Shown one piece after another: positions 1-7,177 of a DNA stretch of 57,990 bases; within the stretch, counting starts at the first letter, position 1, and every line of letters starts with the position of its first letter. The DNA is from Gammaproteobacteria bacterium (lineage in GTDB: Bacteria; Pseudomonadota; Gammaproteobacteria; Pseudomonadales; Azotimanducaceae). Below the pieces are notes generated by a model that was not told the origin of the DNA, made no database searches, and worked only from the letters and a program-made list of their open reading frames with translations. The DNA is taken from the NCBI GenBank assembly GCA_003247835.1, contig QJYB01000070.1, positions 1-57,990 on the forward strand, written 5' to 3'. Made by a program: the position numbers and the translations under genes.

Positions 1-119
1 AATACCTCGGCCACCCAGTTTAGTTCCGCCTGATCCTCGAAGATCACCAGATGCCCGCCGAGTTCTTCGGCCCACTGTTGAGCCGTTTCCCAGTCGCAGT
101 AATCCAGGGTCAGGGTTCC
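1..119 (-). CDS. C-type-lectin-like reading frame, partial, no start codon visible
   Basis: Reading leftwards from about 119 gives GTLTLDYCDWETAQQWAEEL followed by GGHLVIFEDQAELNW, then the frame runs off the window. This matches the start of a C-type lectin-like domain: the W-x-x-A helix, the GGHL strand, then an acidic turn and an E-x-x-W helix. The other two frames in the same stretch are stop-containing or show no sensible protein. No ATG, GTG or TTG lies in this frame before the motif for at least 100 bases upstream. The frame overlaps the end of the preceding gene (stop at 110-112) in a different phase. It is therefore either fused to that gene by a frameshift at a run of five Gs, or a broken remnant. 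Domain assignment is by eye from a short fragment. Confidence 0.5.
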
Positions 120-628
120 CCCTCGCAGACGCTCTTGACCGCTTCCGAGGCGTCCTGAACGTTCCGTGTGGAAGCGAACCGCTGCAGAGCAGCCATGAGC
201 GATCTGGGCAGCAGGTAATTCTGGGTTTCCGGCGGCAGTGCCTGGATGCCGCGTGTGTACTCCCGGGTATCTTCCGGGAGAATGCTCATGCCCTCGCTGA
301 CCCGGACCACGTCTCCGCTCAGGAGCTGCCGCTCGCGCAGCGCGGCACGGCCCTTGTATCCCATGATCGCCATGGCCCAGAGCATGAGCACGAAACAGGA
401 TTCCTGCTCGTAGTCCTTCAGCACGACGTAGAGACTCCGCTCCTGGACGAATTCCTCGCCCGCGGCAGCCCGCTCCGCCTGTTCCTGGAGAATCGCGTCC
501 GCATTGGGGCGGATCACCGTGATGTATACGAGGTGCACCAGGATCACGGAGATGATGAGCGCTACCACCTGATAGACGAGTTCGAAAGGGAGTTGGCTCC
601 GGAGAGAGCTGTCACTGACGCTGGCCAT
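110..628 (-). CDS. short MotA/TolQ/ExbB-like inner-membrane protein, probably lacking its channel part
   Basis: A 172-residue protein starting at ATG 628, with an AGGAG-like ribosome binding site about 14 bases upstream. Residues 18-39 form a strong membrane segment and residues 78-93 a second weaker one; the remainder is charged and helical. The layout (membrane helix, then a long cytoplasmic helical stretch around VSEGMSILPEDTREY) resembles the N-terminal part of large MotA/TolQ/ExbB-type proton-channel proteins. In that family two further helices carrying the conserved channel residues would follow. Here translation stops at TGA 110-112 and the sequence continues as a lectin-like frame instead. 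The family assignment is an inference from general resemblance. The gene is the last complete one of the minus-strand envelope cluster. Confidence 0.55.
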   Translation of the reverse strand: MASVSDSSLRSQLPFELVYQVVALIISVILVHLVYITVIRPNADAILQEQAERAAAGEEFVQERSLYVVLKDYEQESCFVLMLWAMAIMGYKGRAALRERQLLSGDVVRVSEGMSILPEDTREYTRGIQALPPETQNYLLPRSLMAALQRFASTRNVQDASEAVKSVCEGEP

Positions 629-647
629 GGCTGGTACTGCGGTCTCC

Positions 648-896
648 TCAGATATCGACGGGGAAAGCGACGGCGAAGTCTTCGGAGATCTCCTCCGTGG
701 GAATGAACACCTCGGCGGAAGGTGCCGGTTCCTTCGAGTCGGCGGGCTTGGACGTCTCGGTGGCCGTCTCCTTGGCGGTGTCTTCCGGCGGGGCCTCCGC
801 AGCCTGAACCGCATTGAGAAGACAGGAGGCGACGGCGAGCAGCAGAGCCGCCAGCCGGGGTGGCGTGATCAGGGCGTGTTGTGGTCGGAACTTCAT
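648..896 (-). CDS. small exported protein of unknown function
   Basis: An 82-residue protein if started at ATG 896; a longer frame opens at 959, but its first residues overlap the end of the upstream gene and do not look like a signal peptide. The N-terminus is a clear export signal: basic residues, then a hydrophobic stretch (LAALLLAVASC). It could be cleaved by lipoprotein signal peptidase at Cys25 (VASC fits a lipobox) or by signal peptidase I after AVQA near residue 33. The mature part is an acidic, Thr/Pro-rich, probably disordered linker ending in SEDFAVAFPVDI. It lies 59 bases after the PEGA/SUMF1 gene and 19 bases before the ExbB-like gene, so it is probably co-transcribed with both. 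I do not recognise a family. Confidence 0.6.
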   Translation of the reverse strand: MKFRPQHALITPPRLAALLLAVASCLLNAVQAAEAPPEDTAKETATETSKPADSKEPAPSAEVFIPTEEISEDFAVAFPVDI

Positions 897-955
897 TCGG
901 TGCGTCGGGTCCTTCGGGCTCTGGCCATTGTAACTACTGGAGGGACCGTTCAGCG

Positions 956-3031
956 TCAATTGGGTTCCGCGAAGCGGGCGATCCGGAAACCCACGTCCTG
1001 ACGGCCGTCCAGACCGTAATCGCGAAACGATATCCTGAGGTCCGTGATGGTACCGTGCATCCAGCTCGAGCCACGGATCACGTGATACTCCCCGGTTCCT
1101 GGACCCAGCGGATCCACCACGGCGGCGGGATCCGGAATCTCATAAAAATCGTTCACCCACTCCGCGACGTTTCCGGACATGTCGTACAGCCCGAGCTTAT
1201 TGGGAGCGTAGGTACCTACGGGCGCCGAGACGATGTAGTTGTCGTTGTAGCCGAAGATGATCCGGCCCACCAGGTGCGCGGCGGAGCGATCAGCATAGTT
1301 GCCGTGGCGATCGGGCGGGGGCAGGTTGGCGCCCCAGGGAAAGCGCAGAGGTTTTTCCGCGTCCACCTGCCGCACGCTGTAAGCCCATTCGGCCTCGGTT
1401 GGCAGGCGGTATCCCGTGGCCTGAGCATTGATGCCCGTGATCCTGCCGGATTCCGTCAGGTAGAACCGTGGCAGCTTCTCCCGGTCCGACAGCCAGTTGC
1501 AGTAAAGGGCCGCGGATTCCCAACCGACATTGGCCACCGGCTGCTCCGGCTTGCCGAGCTCCTGCTCCTCGAATGTGCCGGAGTTGTGCGTCGGGTCGAA
1601 GACCTGAAACTGGGCGTTGGTGACTTCCTGAGTGCCGATGTAGAAGAAACGCTGCATCTGTACTTCGCGCAACGTCTCGTTGGCCCGCCTGCCGGGCTGG
1701 CGCCGGGACGCTCCCATGGTGAAAGGTCCCGGCTTGACCAGCACAAGGTCCTGACCGCCCGGGCTCCTGATCCGCGGTTTCAGAGCCGCGAGGCGCGCTT
1801 CCTCCAGTGTCAGCAGCTTCACCCTGACTTCCTGCACCAGTCCGCTCTTCGGTGTGATCTCGGCCTCGTATCCGGCATAGCCCGGCAGGCGGACCGAGAG
1901 CTGGTGGGTCATTGTCGGCAGGTTGAGCGTTTCGCTGCCGCGGCCGCGGCTCTCGCCGTCGACGAAGATCTCCGCCTGCGGTGGATCCACGGTGACCACG
2001 ACATCGCCCATCTGGCGCTGGAGGCTCAGATTCAGCGCGCGTTCCTCGCCGGACTTCAGGGTCAGGCTCTGCTCCACCGACTGATAGCCCGCCTTGAAGA
2101 CCTGAACGCGATAGCTCGCACCGGAGCGCACTGCCAGCTCGATCGGAGATTCACCCTGAAACCGGCCGTTGAGCGTCACCCCGGCACCGGCAGGACGGGT
2201 CACGACGCTGATCAGCCCGTCCGCCTGCTGCAGGGTGAACGTCGGCAGCGTCACCATTTCCTCCGCCGCCACGAGTATCCGCTGCCGGTGTGGTTTGTAG
2301 CCCGGCAGGCGCAGCCGGATCTCGTGCTCGCCCGCCAGTGCCTGAATGGTCGCCGGCGTCACCGCACCGGTGGGCTCGTCGTCCAGCAGGATTTCGGCGC
2401 CCGCAGGCGAGGTGTCGAGGCTGACATCCGCCCAGTTGGGCGCCAGCGTTCCGTGCACCGTCTGCGGCTCGTTCATGCCGGTGACCTCCACCACCAGCGT
2501 CAGTGGCTGGTACCGGGGAGCCGTGAACGACACCTCGCGCTGGCCCGCGGGGACCTGGATGGCCTCGGTGGGAGTGGTGCCGCCGGCGCTGCCGTCGACC
2601 GTGACCTCGGCACCTGGCGGCTCGGTGATGAACGTCACCTGACCCGGCAGCTTGGCGAGCTGGAAGTGATGCACCTGGTTGCGCTCCTCGCCGACCTCCA
2701 GCTCCGCATCCAGATCGTAGTAGCCGGGGGCGCTGGCTTCGACCCGGTAACTGCCGGACCGCAGCAGGTAGATACCGCCGAGCTCGAAGGACAGCCCGCC
2801 GCTGACGCTGGCGGTGTCCACTTCCGGATCGAACGTCAGACGGACGGAGCGGGCGGTGAACAGGAACCAGACAGCGGTGAGGGTGACAAGGACCGCAATG
2901 GCGATCAGGATCTGCGCGCGGCTGATCTGAAATCCGGACTCTGCAGTTTCCGCCCGGGGGGTGTAGCCCACCGGACGGATGACCACCGCATCTGCTTCCG
3001 GCCGGGTGCCAGGCTCTCGCGATTCACTCAC
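956..3031 (-). CDS. membrane-anchored PEGA-repeat protein with C-terminal SUMF1 (formylglycine-generating-enzyme-like) domain
   Basis: A 691-residue protein. I chose GTG 3031, just after the upstream stop (3034-3036), over the longer ATG at 3112, which would overlap the upstream gene by 79 bases with a Gly/Arg-rich tail. A short cytoplasmic segment precedes one membrane helix (about 40-58). About five PEGA-like beta repeats follow (roughly 60-130, 131-196, 200-268, 272-339, 342-406), recognisable by PPGAEVTVDG, SPAGAEILLDD and PPQAEIFVDG. The C-terminal 265 residues are a SUMF1 domain, with GYRLPTEAEWAYSVR, YDMSGNVAEWVNDFY and VIRGSSW. Most bacterial proteins of this class are not sulfatase activators but use the C-type-lectin-related fold for binding or other modification. 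It probably sits in the inner membrane with repeats and SUMF1 domain in the periplasm. Confidence 0.88.
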   Translation of the reverse strand: MSESREPGTRPEADAVVIRPVGYTPRAETAESGFQISRAQILIAIAVLVTLTAVWFLFTARSVRLTFDPEVDTASVSGGLSFELGGIYLLRSGSYRVEASAPGYYDLDAELEVGEERNQVHHFQLAKLPGQVTFITEPPGAEVTVDGSAGGTTPTEAIQVPAGQREVSFTAPRYQPLTLVVEVTGMNEPQTVHGTLAPNWADVSLDTSPAGAEILLDDEPTGAVTPATIQALAGEHEIRLRLPGYKPHRQRILVAAEEMVTLPTFTLQQADGLISVVTRPAGAGVTLNGRFQGESPIELAVRSGASYRVQVFKAGYQSVEQSLTLKSGEERALNLSLQRQMGDVVVTVDPPQAEIFVDGESRGRGSETLNLPTMTHQLSVRLPGYAGYEAEITPKSGLVQEVRVKLLTLEEARLAALKPRIRSPGGQDLVLVKPGPFTMGASRRQPGRRANETLREVQMQRFFYIGTQEVTNAQFQVFDPTHNSGTFEEQELGKPEQPVANVGWESAALYCNWLSDREKLPRFYLTESGRITGINAQATGYRLPTEAEWAYSVRQVDAEKPLRFPWGANLPPPDRHGNYADRSAAHLVGRIIFGYNDNYIVSAPVGTYAPNKLGLYDMSGNVAEWVNDFYEIPDPAAVVDPLGPGTGEYHVIRGSSWMHGTITDLRISFRDYGLDGRQDVGFRIARFAEPN

Positions 3032-3033
3032 GC

Positions 3034-4560
3034 TCAGAAGGTCTCTTCGCAACGGATCTCGACGGGCGCCATGTCCGGTCTGACCAGAATGCTCTCCCGG
3101 ACGTCCCGACATCCGTCCCGGCTGCCGATGACGGTGTAGGCGCCGGGTCGCAGACTCAGCTGCTTTTCCGAGAACATGCCGAGGCGGCCGACTGTGGAAA
3201 GGGTGACCACGGTTCGGTTATCGGAAACGAAAAGTACCGGTACCGGGGTCCCATAGGTGGTGAGCAGGTCCTCGACCCGGGCGATCTGTGCCGCCAGTTT
3301 GGGTCCACGGGGTTCCAGGGCCTGGGCCGATTTGAGGATGTCCTGCGCCTGTCCATAGAGCGACGTGGAGGACAGCTTGTCCGGCGAGGCGATGATGTTG
3401 CCGAGAGTGATCCCCGCGCGTTCCTGCTCAGCCGCCCGGTCGCGCCCTGTTTTCGCGAACTGGATGTTGCCGTCCAGTGCCAGCACCTGGTCGTAGTCCT
3501 CGATGGCGCTGCGCCATTCTTCGGCGGCTTCGAATGCTTCCGCGCTGGCACGCAGTCGCCTGATCGTGGCCAGGTCTTTGCGTTCGGCAACCTGTTCGAG
3601 ACCGCCAAGCGCCACCGGATCTCCCGGTCGCTGAGCAAGTGCCTGGTTGAATGCCTTGCGGGCGGATTCGAACTGTTCCGCGTCCATGGCCCTGAATCCG
3701 TCGGACAGGAGTTCCCGGAACCGCATGTCGCCGACCCCCGCACGGGCGGCGTCCATGGCCGCGGCGAGTCCGTTCGTTTCCGGATCCAGGGCTTCCACCC
3801 GCTGATAGGTGTCCAGAGCGGCGCGGAAATCCCCGGCCAGCTCGTGGTTCTTCGCCTCGCGCATGAGGCCCTCGACCTCGGGCAGAAGGTTTGCCCGGGC
3901 GAGCCCTGCCTGGGCGGCTTTGTTGTCCGGGTCGATCGTCAGAGCCTGCTGGAAACCGGCGAGCGCGGCGGGCTGATCGCGATCGTCCAGCGCTTTGTTA
4001 GCCCGATCAAGGGCATCGGCGAGCAGCCGTTCGCCCGTTTCGATGAGCTTTGCCAGAGCGTCGGACGCTGCCCGGTACGAGGCCAGAGACTCTTCGAAGG
4101 CCTCAGCCAGAAACTGCTCGTCGCCGCGGGTGGCGAGTCCCTTGGCGGCGTCCAGCTCCGCCTGGCCCCAGGTGCCGACCTGCATGCTGCTCTCGAGCTT
4201 CATCTGCAGCTCCACGAAACGGGAGAGTTCCGCCTGGGCCTTCTCCCGGGTCTGCTGCCGCAGCAGCGCCTCGAAGGGCGGTGGTGCCTCCGTCCCGGCG
4301 TCGGAACGACCACTGCCGGGCTCGGCCGCCGCGTCGGTTGCGGCGGGCTCGACGACGGTGTGTCGCGTCACCACGGGTGGGCGTATGAGGTCGGGTACGA
4401 CGAAGAAAACCATCAGCAGCATCGCGATCACGGCAGCGCTGATCAGGATCTGCCGCCAGGGCAGCGTCGTTTTCTTCGCAGCAGGTGCGTCGGCCGTCTG
4501 TCGGACGTGGCTGAGCGGTACCGACCGCGGTCGAATCGGACTGAATTCTTCGTCACTCAT
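3034..4560 (-). CDS. membrane-anchored TPR protein with PEGA-like C-terminus
   Basis: A 508-residue protein starting at ATG 4560. Residues 1-33 are cytoplasmic and polar, about 36-58 form a membrane helix (ILISAAVIAMLLMVFFVVP), then comes a Pro/Ala/Glu linker. From about 110 to 430 it is helical with tetratricopeptide-like repeats, for example ALAGFQQALTIDPDNKAAQ and ALDTYQRVEALDPETNGLA. The last 70 residues form a beta-rich segment ending LRPGAYTVIGSRDGCRDVRE, which resembles a PEGA unit. Two bases separate it from the PEGA/SUMF1 gene downstream, whose domain vocabulary it shares. The two probably form a complex in the inner membrane facing the periplasm. No enzymatic motif is visible; the likely role is scaffolding. 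Confidence 0.85.
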   Translation of the reverse strand: MSDEEFSPIRPRSVPLSHVRQTADAPAAKKTTLPWRQILISAAVIAMLLMVFFVVPDLIRPPVVTRHTVVEPAATDAAAEPGSGRSDAGTEAPPPFEALLRQQTREKAQAELSRFVELQMKLESSMQVGTWGQAELDAAKGLATRGDEQFLAEAFEESLASYRAASDALAKLIETGERLLADALDRANKALDDRDQPAALAGFQQALTIDPDNKAAQAGLARANLLPEVEGLMREAKNHELAGDFRAALDTYQRVEALDPETNGLAAAMDAARAGVGDMRFRELLSDGFRAMDAEQFESARKAFNQALAQRPGDPVALGGLEQVAERKDLATIRRLRASAEAFEAAEEWRSAIEDYDQVLALDGNIQFAKTGRDRAAEQERAGITLGNIIASPDKLSSTSLYGQAQDILKSAQALEPRGPKLAAQIARVEDLLTTYGTPVPVLFVSDNRTVVTLSTVGRLGMFSEKQLSLRPGAYTVIGSRDGCRDVRESILVRPDMAPVEIRCEETF

Positions 4561-4577
4561 TGGCGGGGCGACCGGAA

Positions 4578-5939
4578 TCAGGAATCAGCGTCAGGCGCCT
4601 CACCGCGTCCGTCCACCACCGGTTCCGATGCGACCTCGGAAGGCGTATCGGAATTCTGCCCGTTTTGTGCCGATGGTGCTGCCGTCTGTGCGTCGCCTGC
4701 CGCCGACGGTTCGAGCGCCGCCGGTTCCGGCAGTCCCAGGTCGGAAAAGTAGAGCCGACGCAGAATGCCGCGCAGTTCGTCGTACTGCTGGTCCACGTTG
4801 CCCTGCAGGCGGACGCTCTGGTTCTCCAGCTCGATGGTGTGCGGCATGATCTCTCCCTCTGCGGCGACCCCCACCTCTTCGAGCACCTCAGCGTGGATCT
4901 GCGCTTCGTCGCGTTTGGTGATGGCCGTCTTCAGCAGCAGGGCGCCACTCATGACACTCATCAGCCCGCTCGTGTCTACGTAGGCATTGCTGCTTTCGCT
5001 CATGGCGGCGATACCGCCCGCGATGGCGACGGCGCCACCGATAGCTCTGGCAGTGGACTGGGCCTTCAGCTCCTTGTACGCGATGGCCTCCTCATAGGTC
5101 GCCTTCCGCCAGTTCTGGTAGGACGGGTACATCTCCCGGTGAAAGTTCTCGTAGTACTCGTCCAGCGTGTCGATGAACAGATATTCCCGCTCGCGTACCT
5201 TGCGTACTCGGCCGAGCATCGGATCGTTCTCCGCCGGCAGCCGGACCAGCTCGAACTCGCCGCCCTTCGCCTGGCTGATGTGGTCGGAGAACGCATCTGG
5301 TGCAAAATCCTGAGCGAACTTCATTTCCGCCGTAGCTCGAATCTGCTGGATCTCCTCCGGGCTGAGCGACTTGCGGTAGTCCAGCAGATCGTCGGCGAAA
5401 TTCTTGTACACCGTCTGGAACGGATCGATGCCCTGCGGGATGCCGTCGTCGTAGGCGTATTTGCTGGCCAGCGCTTCGTATTTCTTCGTGAACCACTCCT
5501 TGCCGGTGGCATCGATCACGGTCATCTCGAGACCCATGCTTTCGCCGTTGGAGTGGAGTATTTTCCCGGTGACGCTCACATCCACCGCGTTGGTCGGTCG
5601 CGGCACGACCCGCACCGCGCCCCAGTTACCCGTGCTCTGCAGCAGATTCTTGGCGTGGTAGGGCATGTAGTTAGCCTCGGCACGCCGGATCTCAGGCTGG
5701 ACCAGCTGCTTGATCTGCTCGTCATACTCTTCCGGCACGTTCGGATCGAATATGGCGATACCGATGTCGAGCAGCTCCGATTCGCTCTGTGCACCCTGCA
5801 GCTGCTCGGGCGGCGTCATGTCGACGATTCGCACGGTCTCGCTCACACATCCCGCAAGCAGGAATGCCACGGCGAGCAACCACCGCGCCGGAGCGGCGGG
5901 CGGCAGGCGGGAATCGGCTCGTCGTTGGTGTACGTTCAT
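4578..5939 (-). CDS. predicted lipoprotein of unknown function
   Basis: A 453-residue protein starting at ATG 5939, five bases after the stop of the upstream lipoprotein gene. The signal peptide ends in the lipobox LLAGC, so Cys31 should be lipidated. The first third (VRIVDMTPPEQLQG, LLDIGIAIFDPNVPEEYD, a segment through WGAVRVVPRP and VDVSVTGKILHSNGES) resembles the N-terminal fold of CsgG/curli-secretion-type or LpoB-like lipoproteins. The middle part is acidic and helical and contains YLFIDTLDEYYENFHREMYP. Around residues 300-345 an Ala/Gly-rich, glycine-zipper-like hydrophobic stretch (AIGGAVAIAGGIAAMS) could insert in a membrane. The C-terminal 60 residues are low-complexity and acidic. 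The family resemblance is weak and inferred. Confidence 0.8.
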   Translation of the reverse strand: MNVHQRRADSRLPPAAPARWLLAVAFLLAGCVSETVRIVDMTPPEQLQGAQSESELLDIGIAIFDPNVPEEYDEQIKQLVQPEIRRAEANYMPYHAKNLLQSTGNWGAVRVVPRPTNAVDVSVTGKILHSNGESMGLEMTVIDATGKEWFTKKYEALASKYAYDDGIPQGIDPFQTVYKNFADDLLDYRKSLSPEEIQQIRATAEMKFAQDFAPDAFSDHISQAKGGEFELVRLPAENDPMLGRVRKVREREYLFIDTLDEYYENFHREMYPSYQNWRKATYEEAIAYKELKAQSTARAIGGAVAIAGGIAAMSESSNAYVDTSGLMSVMSGALLLKTAITKRDEAQIHAEVLEEVGVAAEGEIMPHTIELENQSVRLQGNVDQQYDELRGILRRLYFSDLGLPEPAALEPSAAGDAQTAAPSAQNGQNSDTPSEVASEPVVDGRGEAPDADS

Positions 5940-5944
5940 CTGTC

Positions 5945-7066
5945 TCAGGCGCCCTTGTAGCGGCGATACTCCTCCCAGAGCTTTTCCCTCAGTTCCGGAT
6001 CCGTCTCGGCCATGGCGGCCTCCCGGAGCTGCCGGGCGATGATGTCGTCATCGTGTGCATCGGGGATGTCCTTCGGCACGTTGCCCGTGGCGCCGGGCGT
6101 GGGTGCCGGACGCTGCGGCATGTTCTGCGAGGGGAGGCCGACCGGCTCGTAACTGGCGGTTTCCTGCTGCGCACCACTTTCGTCTCCGTCGGCGTCCACG
6201 CTGCCATCGGCACTGCCGGATTGAGGCAGCTCGGACGGAACGTTGCTGGTACCGGCCCGTTCGTTGCTCCGCGCCTGAATCACGGCCCGTTCCGCCAGGA
6301 TCCCGCCGTCGAAGTCCTTCAGGGCCTTGTCGAGCTCGCCGTCGCCGCCTTGCCCGCCGGGTACGCCGCTGCCATCTCCGTCACCAGGCGGAAGTCCGCG
6401 TTCGGAGGGCATGGGCGGCGTGCTGCTGGCGCTGCCGCCGGGCAGCTGGTTACTGGTTTCCCAGCCGCCGTCACTGGCGCTGCCGGGTACTCCGGTACCC
6501 CAGCCATCCGGATCGCCGGAACCGGACTGTCCGCCGGCTGTCTCTTGTCCGCCGCCTGGCGGCTGACCCGAGCTGTCCTCCCCGCCGGCAGCGCCGCCGG
6601 GCGGCAGGGTATCCCAAGTGGGCTGGGTTTCCGTTCCGGCCTGGCTGCCCTGGCCCTGAGCACCTGGTTGCTGCTGGCCCGGGGTCTGGCCGCCCGGAGG
6701 CGTCGGTGCACCCGGCTGCTGACCCCCCGGGGCCTGCTGCCCCGGCATCTGGCCGCCGGGCGGTGTGGAACCGGTCGATGGTGCCGAACCGCCCGGAGGC
6801 ATGGAACCCGGCATGCTCGGGCTGCCGCTGGTGGAGGACGAGGGCGAGCCGGAACTCGAGGAACTGGAAGAGCTCGACGATTTCGAGCTGCTGGATGAGC
6901 TCGAGGAGCTCGGCGATCCGGGCGAGCTCGGTGGCTGGGATGCGCTCGGTGACGGCATGCTCGGCGAGCTGGGCGGTGGCGGTGCGCTCTGTGAAGCACA
7001 GCCCACCAGCAGGGCGAGCGTACCGGCCCCGAGCAGATGAATGGTCGTGCGTGTACTGAAATTCAT
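5945..7066 (-). CDS. Ser/Pro/Gly-rich low-complexity lipoprotein
   Basis: A 373-residue protein starting at ATG 7066 with a GGGGGCAG-type binding site upstream. The signal peptide ends in LLVGC, predicting lipidation at Cys23. Residues 24-95 are almost only Pro and Ser, including two long polyserine stretches. Residues 96-250 are Gly/Pro/Gln-rich with repeated PPGGQxPGQQ-type units, looking like an extended flexible tether. Only the last 120 residues look structured: LDKALKDFDGGILAERAVIQ, then a helical tail ending DPELREKLWEEYRRYKGA. Such a layout suits an outer-membrane-anchored spacer that spans the periplasm or cell wall and presents a C-terminal helix. The opposite strand here also reads open as an acidic protein, but the signal peptide and operon position support this strand. 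Confidence 0.8.
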   Translation of the reverse strand: MNFSTRTTIHLLGAGTLALLVGCASQSAPPPPSSPSMPSPSASQPPSSPGSPSSSSSSSSSKSSSSSSSSSSGSPSSSTSGSPSMPGSMPPGGSAPSTGSTPPGGQMPGQQAPGGQQPGAPTPPGGQTPGQQQPGAQGQGSQAGTETQPTWDTLPPGGAAGGEDSSGQPPGGGQETAGGQSGSGDPDGWGTGVPGSASDGGWETSNQLPGGSASSTPPMPSERGLPPGDGDGSGVPGGQGGDGELDKALKDFDGGILAERAVIQARSNERAGTSNVPSELPQSGSADGSVDADGDESGAQQETASYEPVGLPSQNMPQRPAPTPGATGNVPKDIPDAHDDDIIARQLREAAMAETDPELREKLWEEYRRYKGA

Positions 7067-7177
7067 TTCACTGCCCCCTGTCCGGCCCGGGCGCTGTTTC
7101 TGCCGCGACGGGATGCCGACGGTCGCGCCCGCTGCCAGCCATGCTAGTCATCCTAACCTGAACGGACGCTGTACGGC

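Noticed and set aside
881-3139. A 752-codon plus-strand frame opposite the PEGA/SUMF1 gene
   Set aside because: Arg/His/Gly-rich with no domain; the minus strand has clear PEGA and SUMF1 motifs. Long antisense frames are common in GC-rich DNA.
6765-7040. An acidic plus-strand frame (repeated Glu/Leu) opposite the Ser-rich lipoprotein
   Set aside because: It is the mirror of the polyserine tract; the minus frame has a lipoprotein signal and fits the operon.
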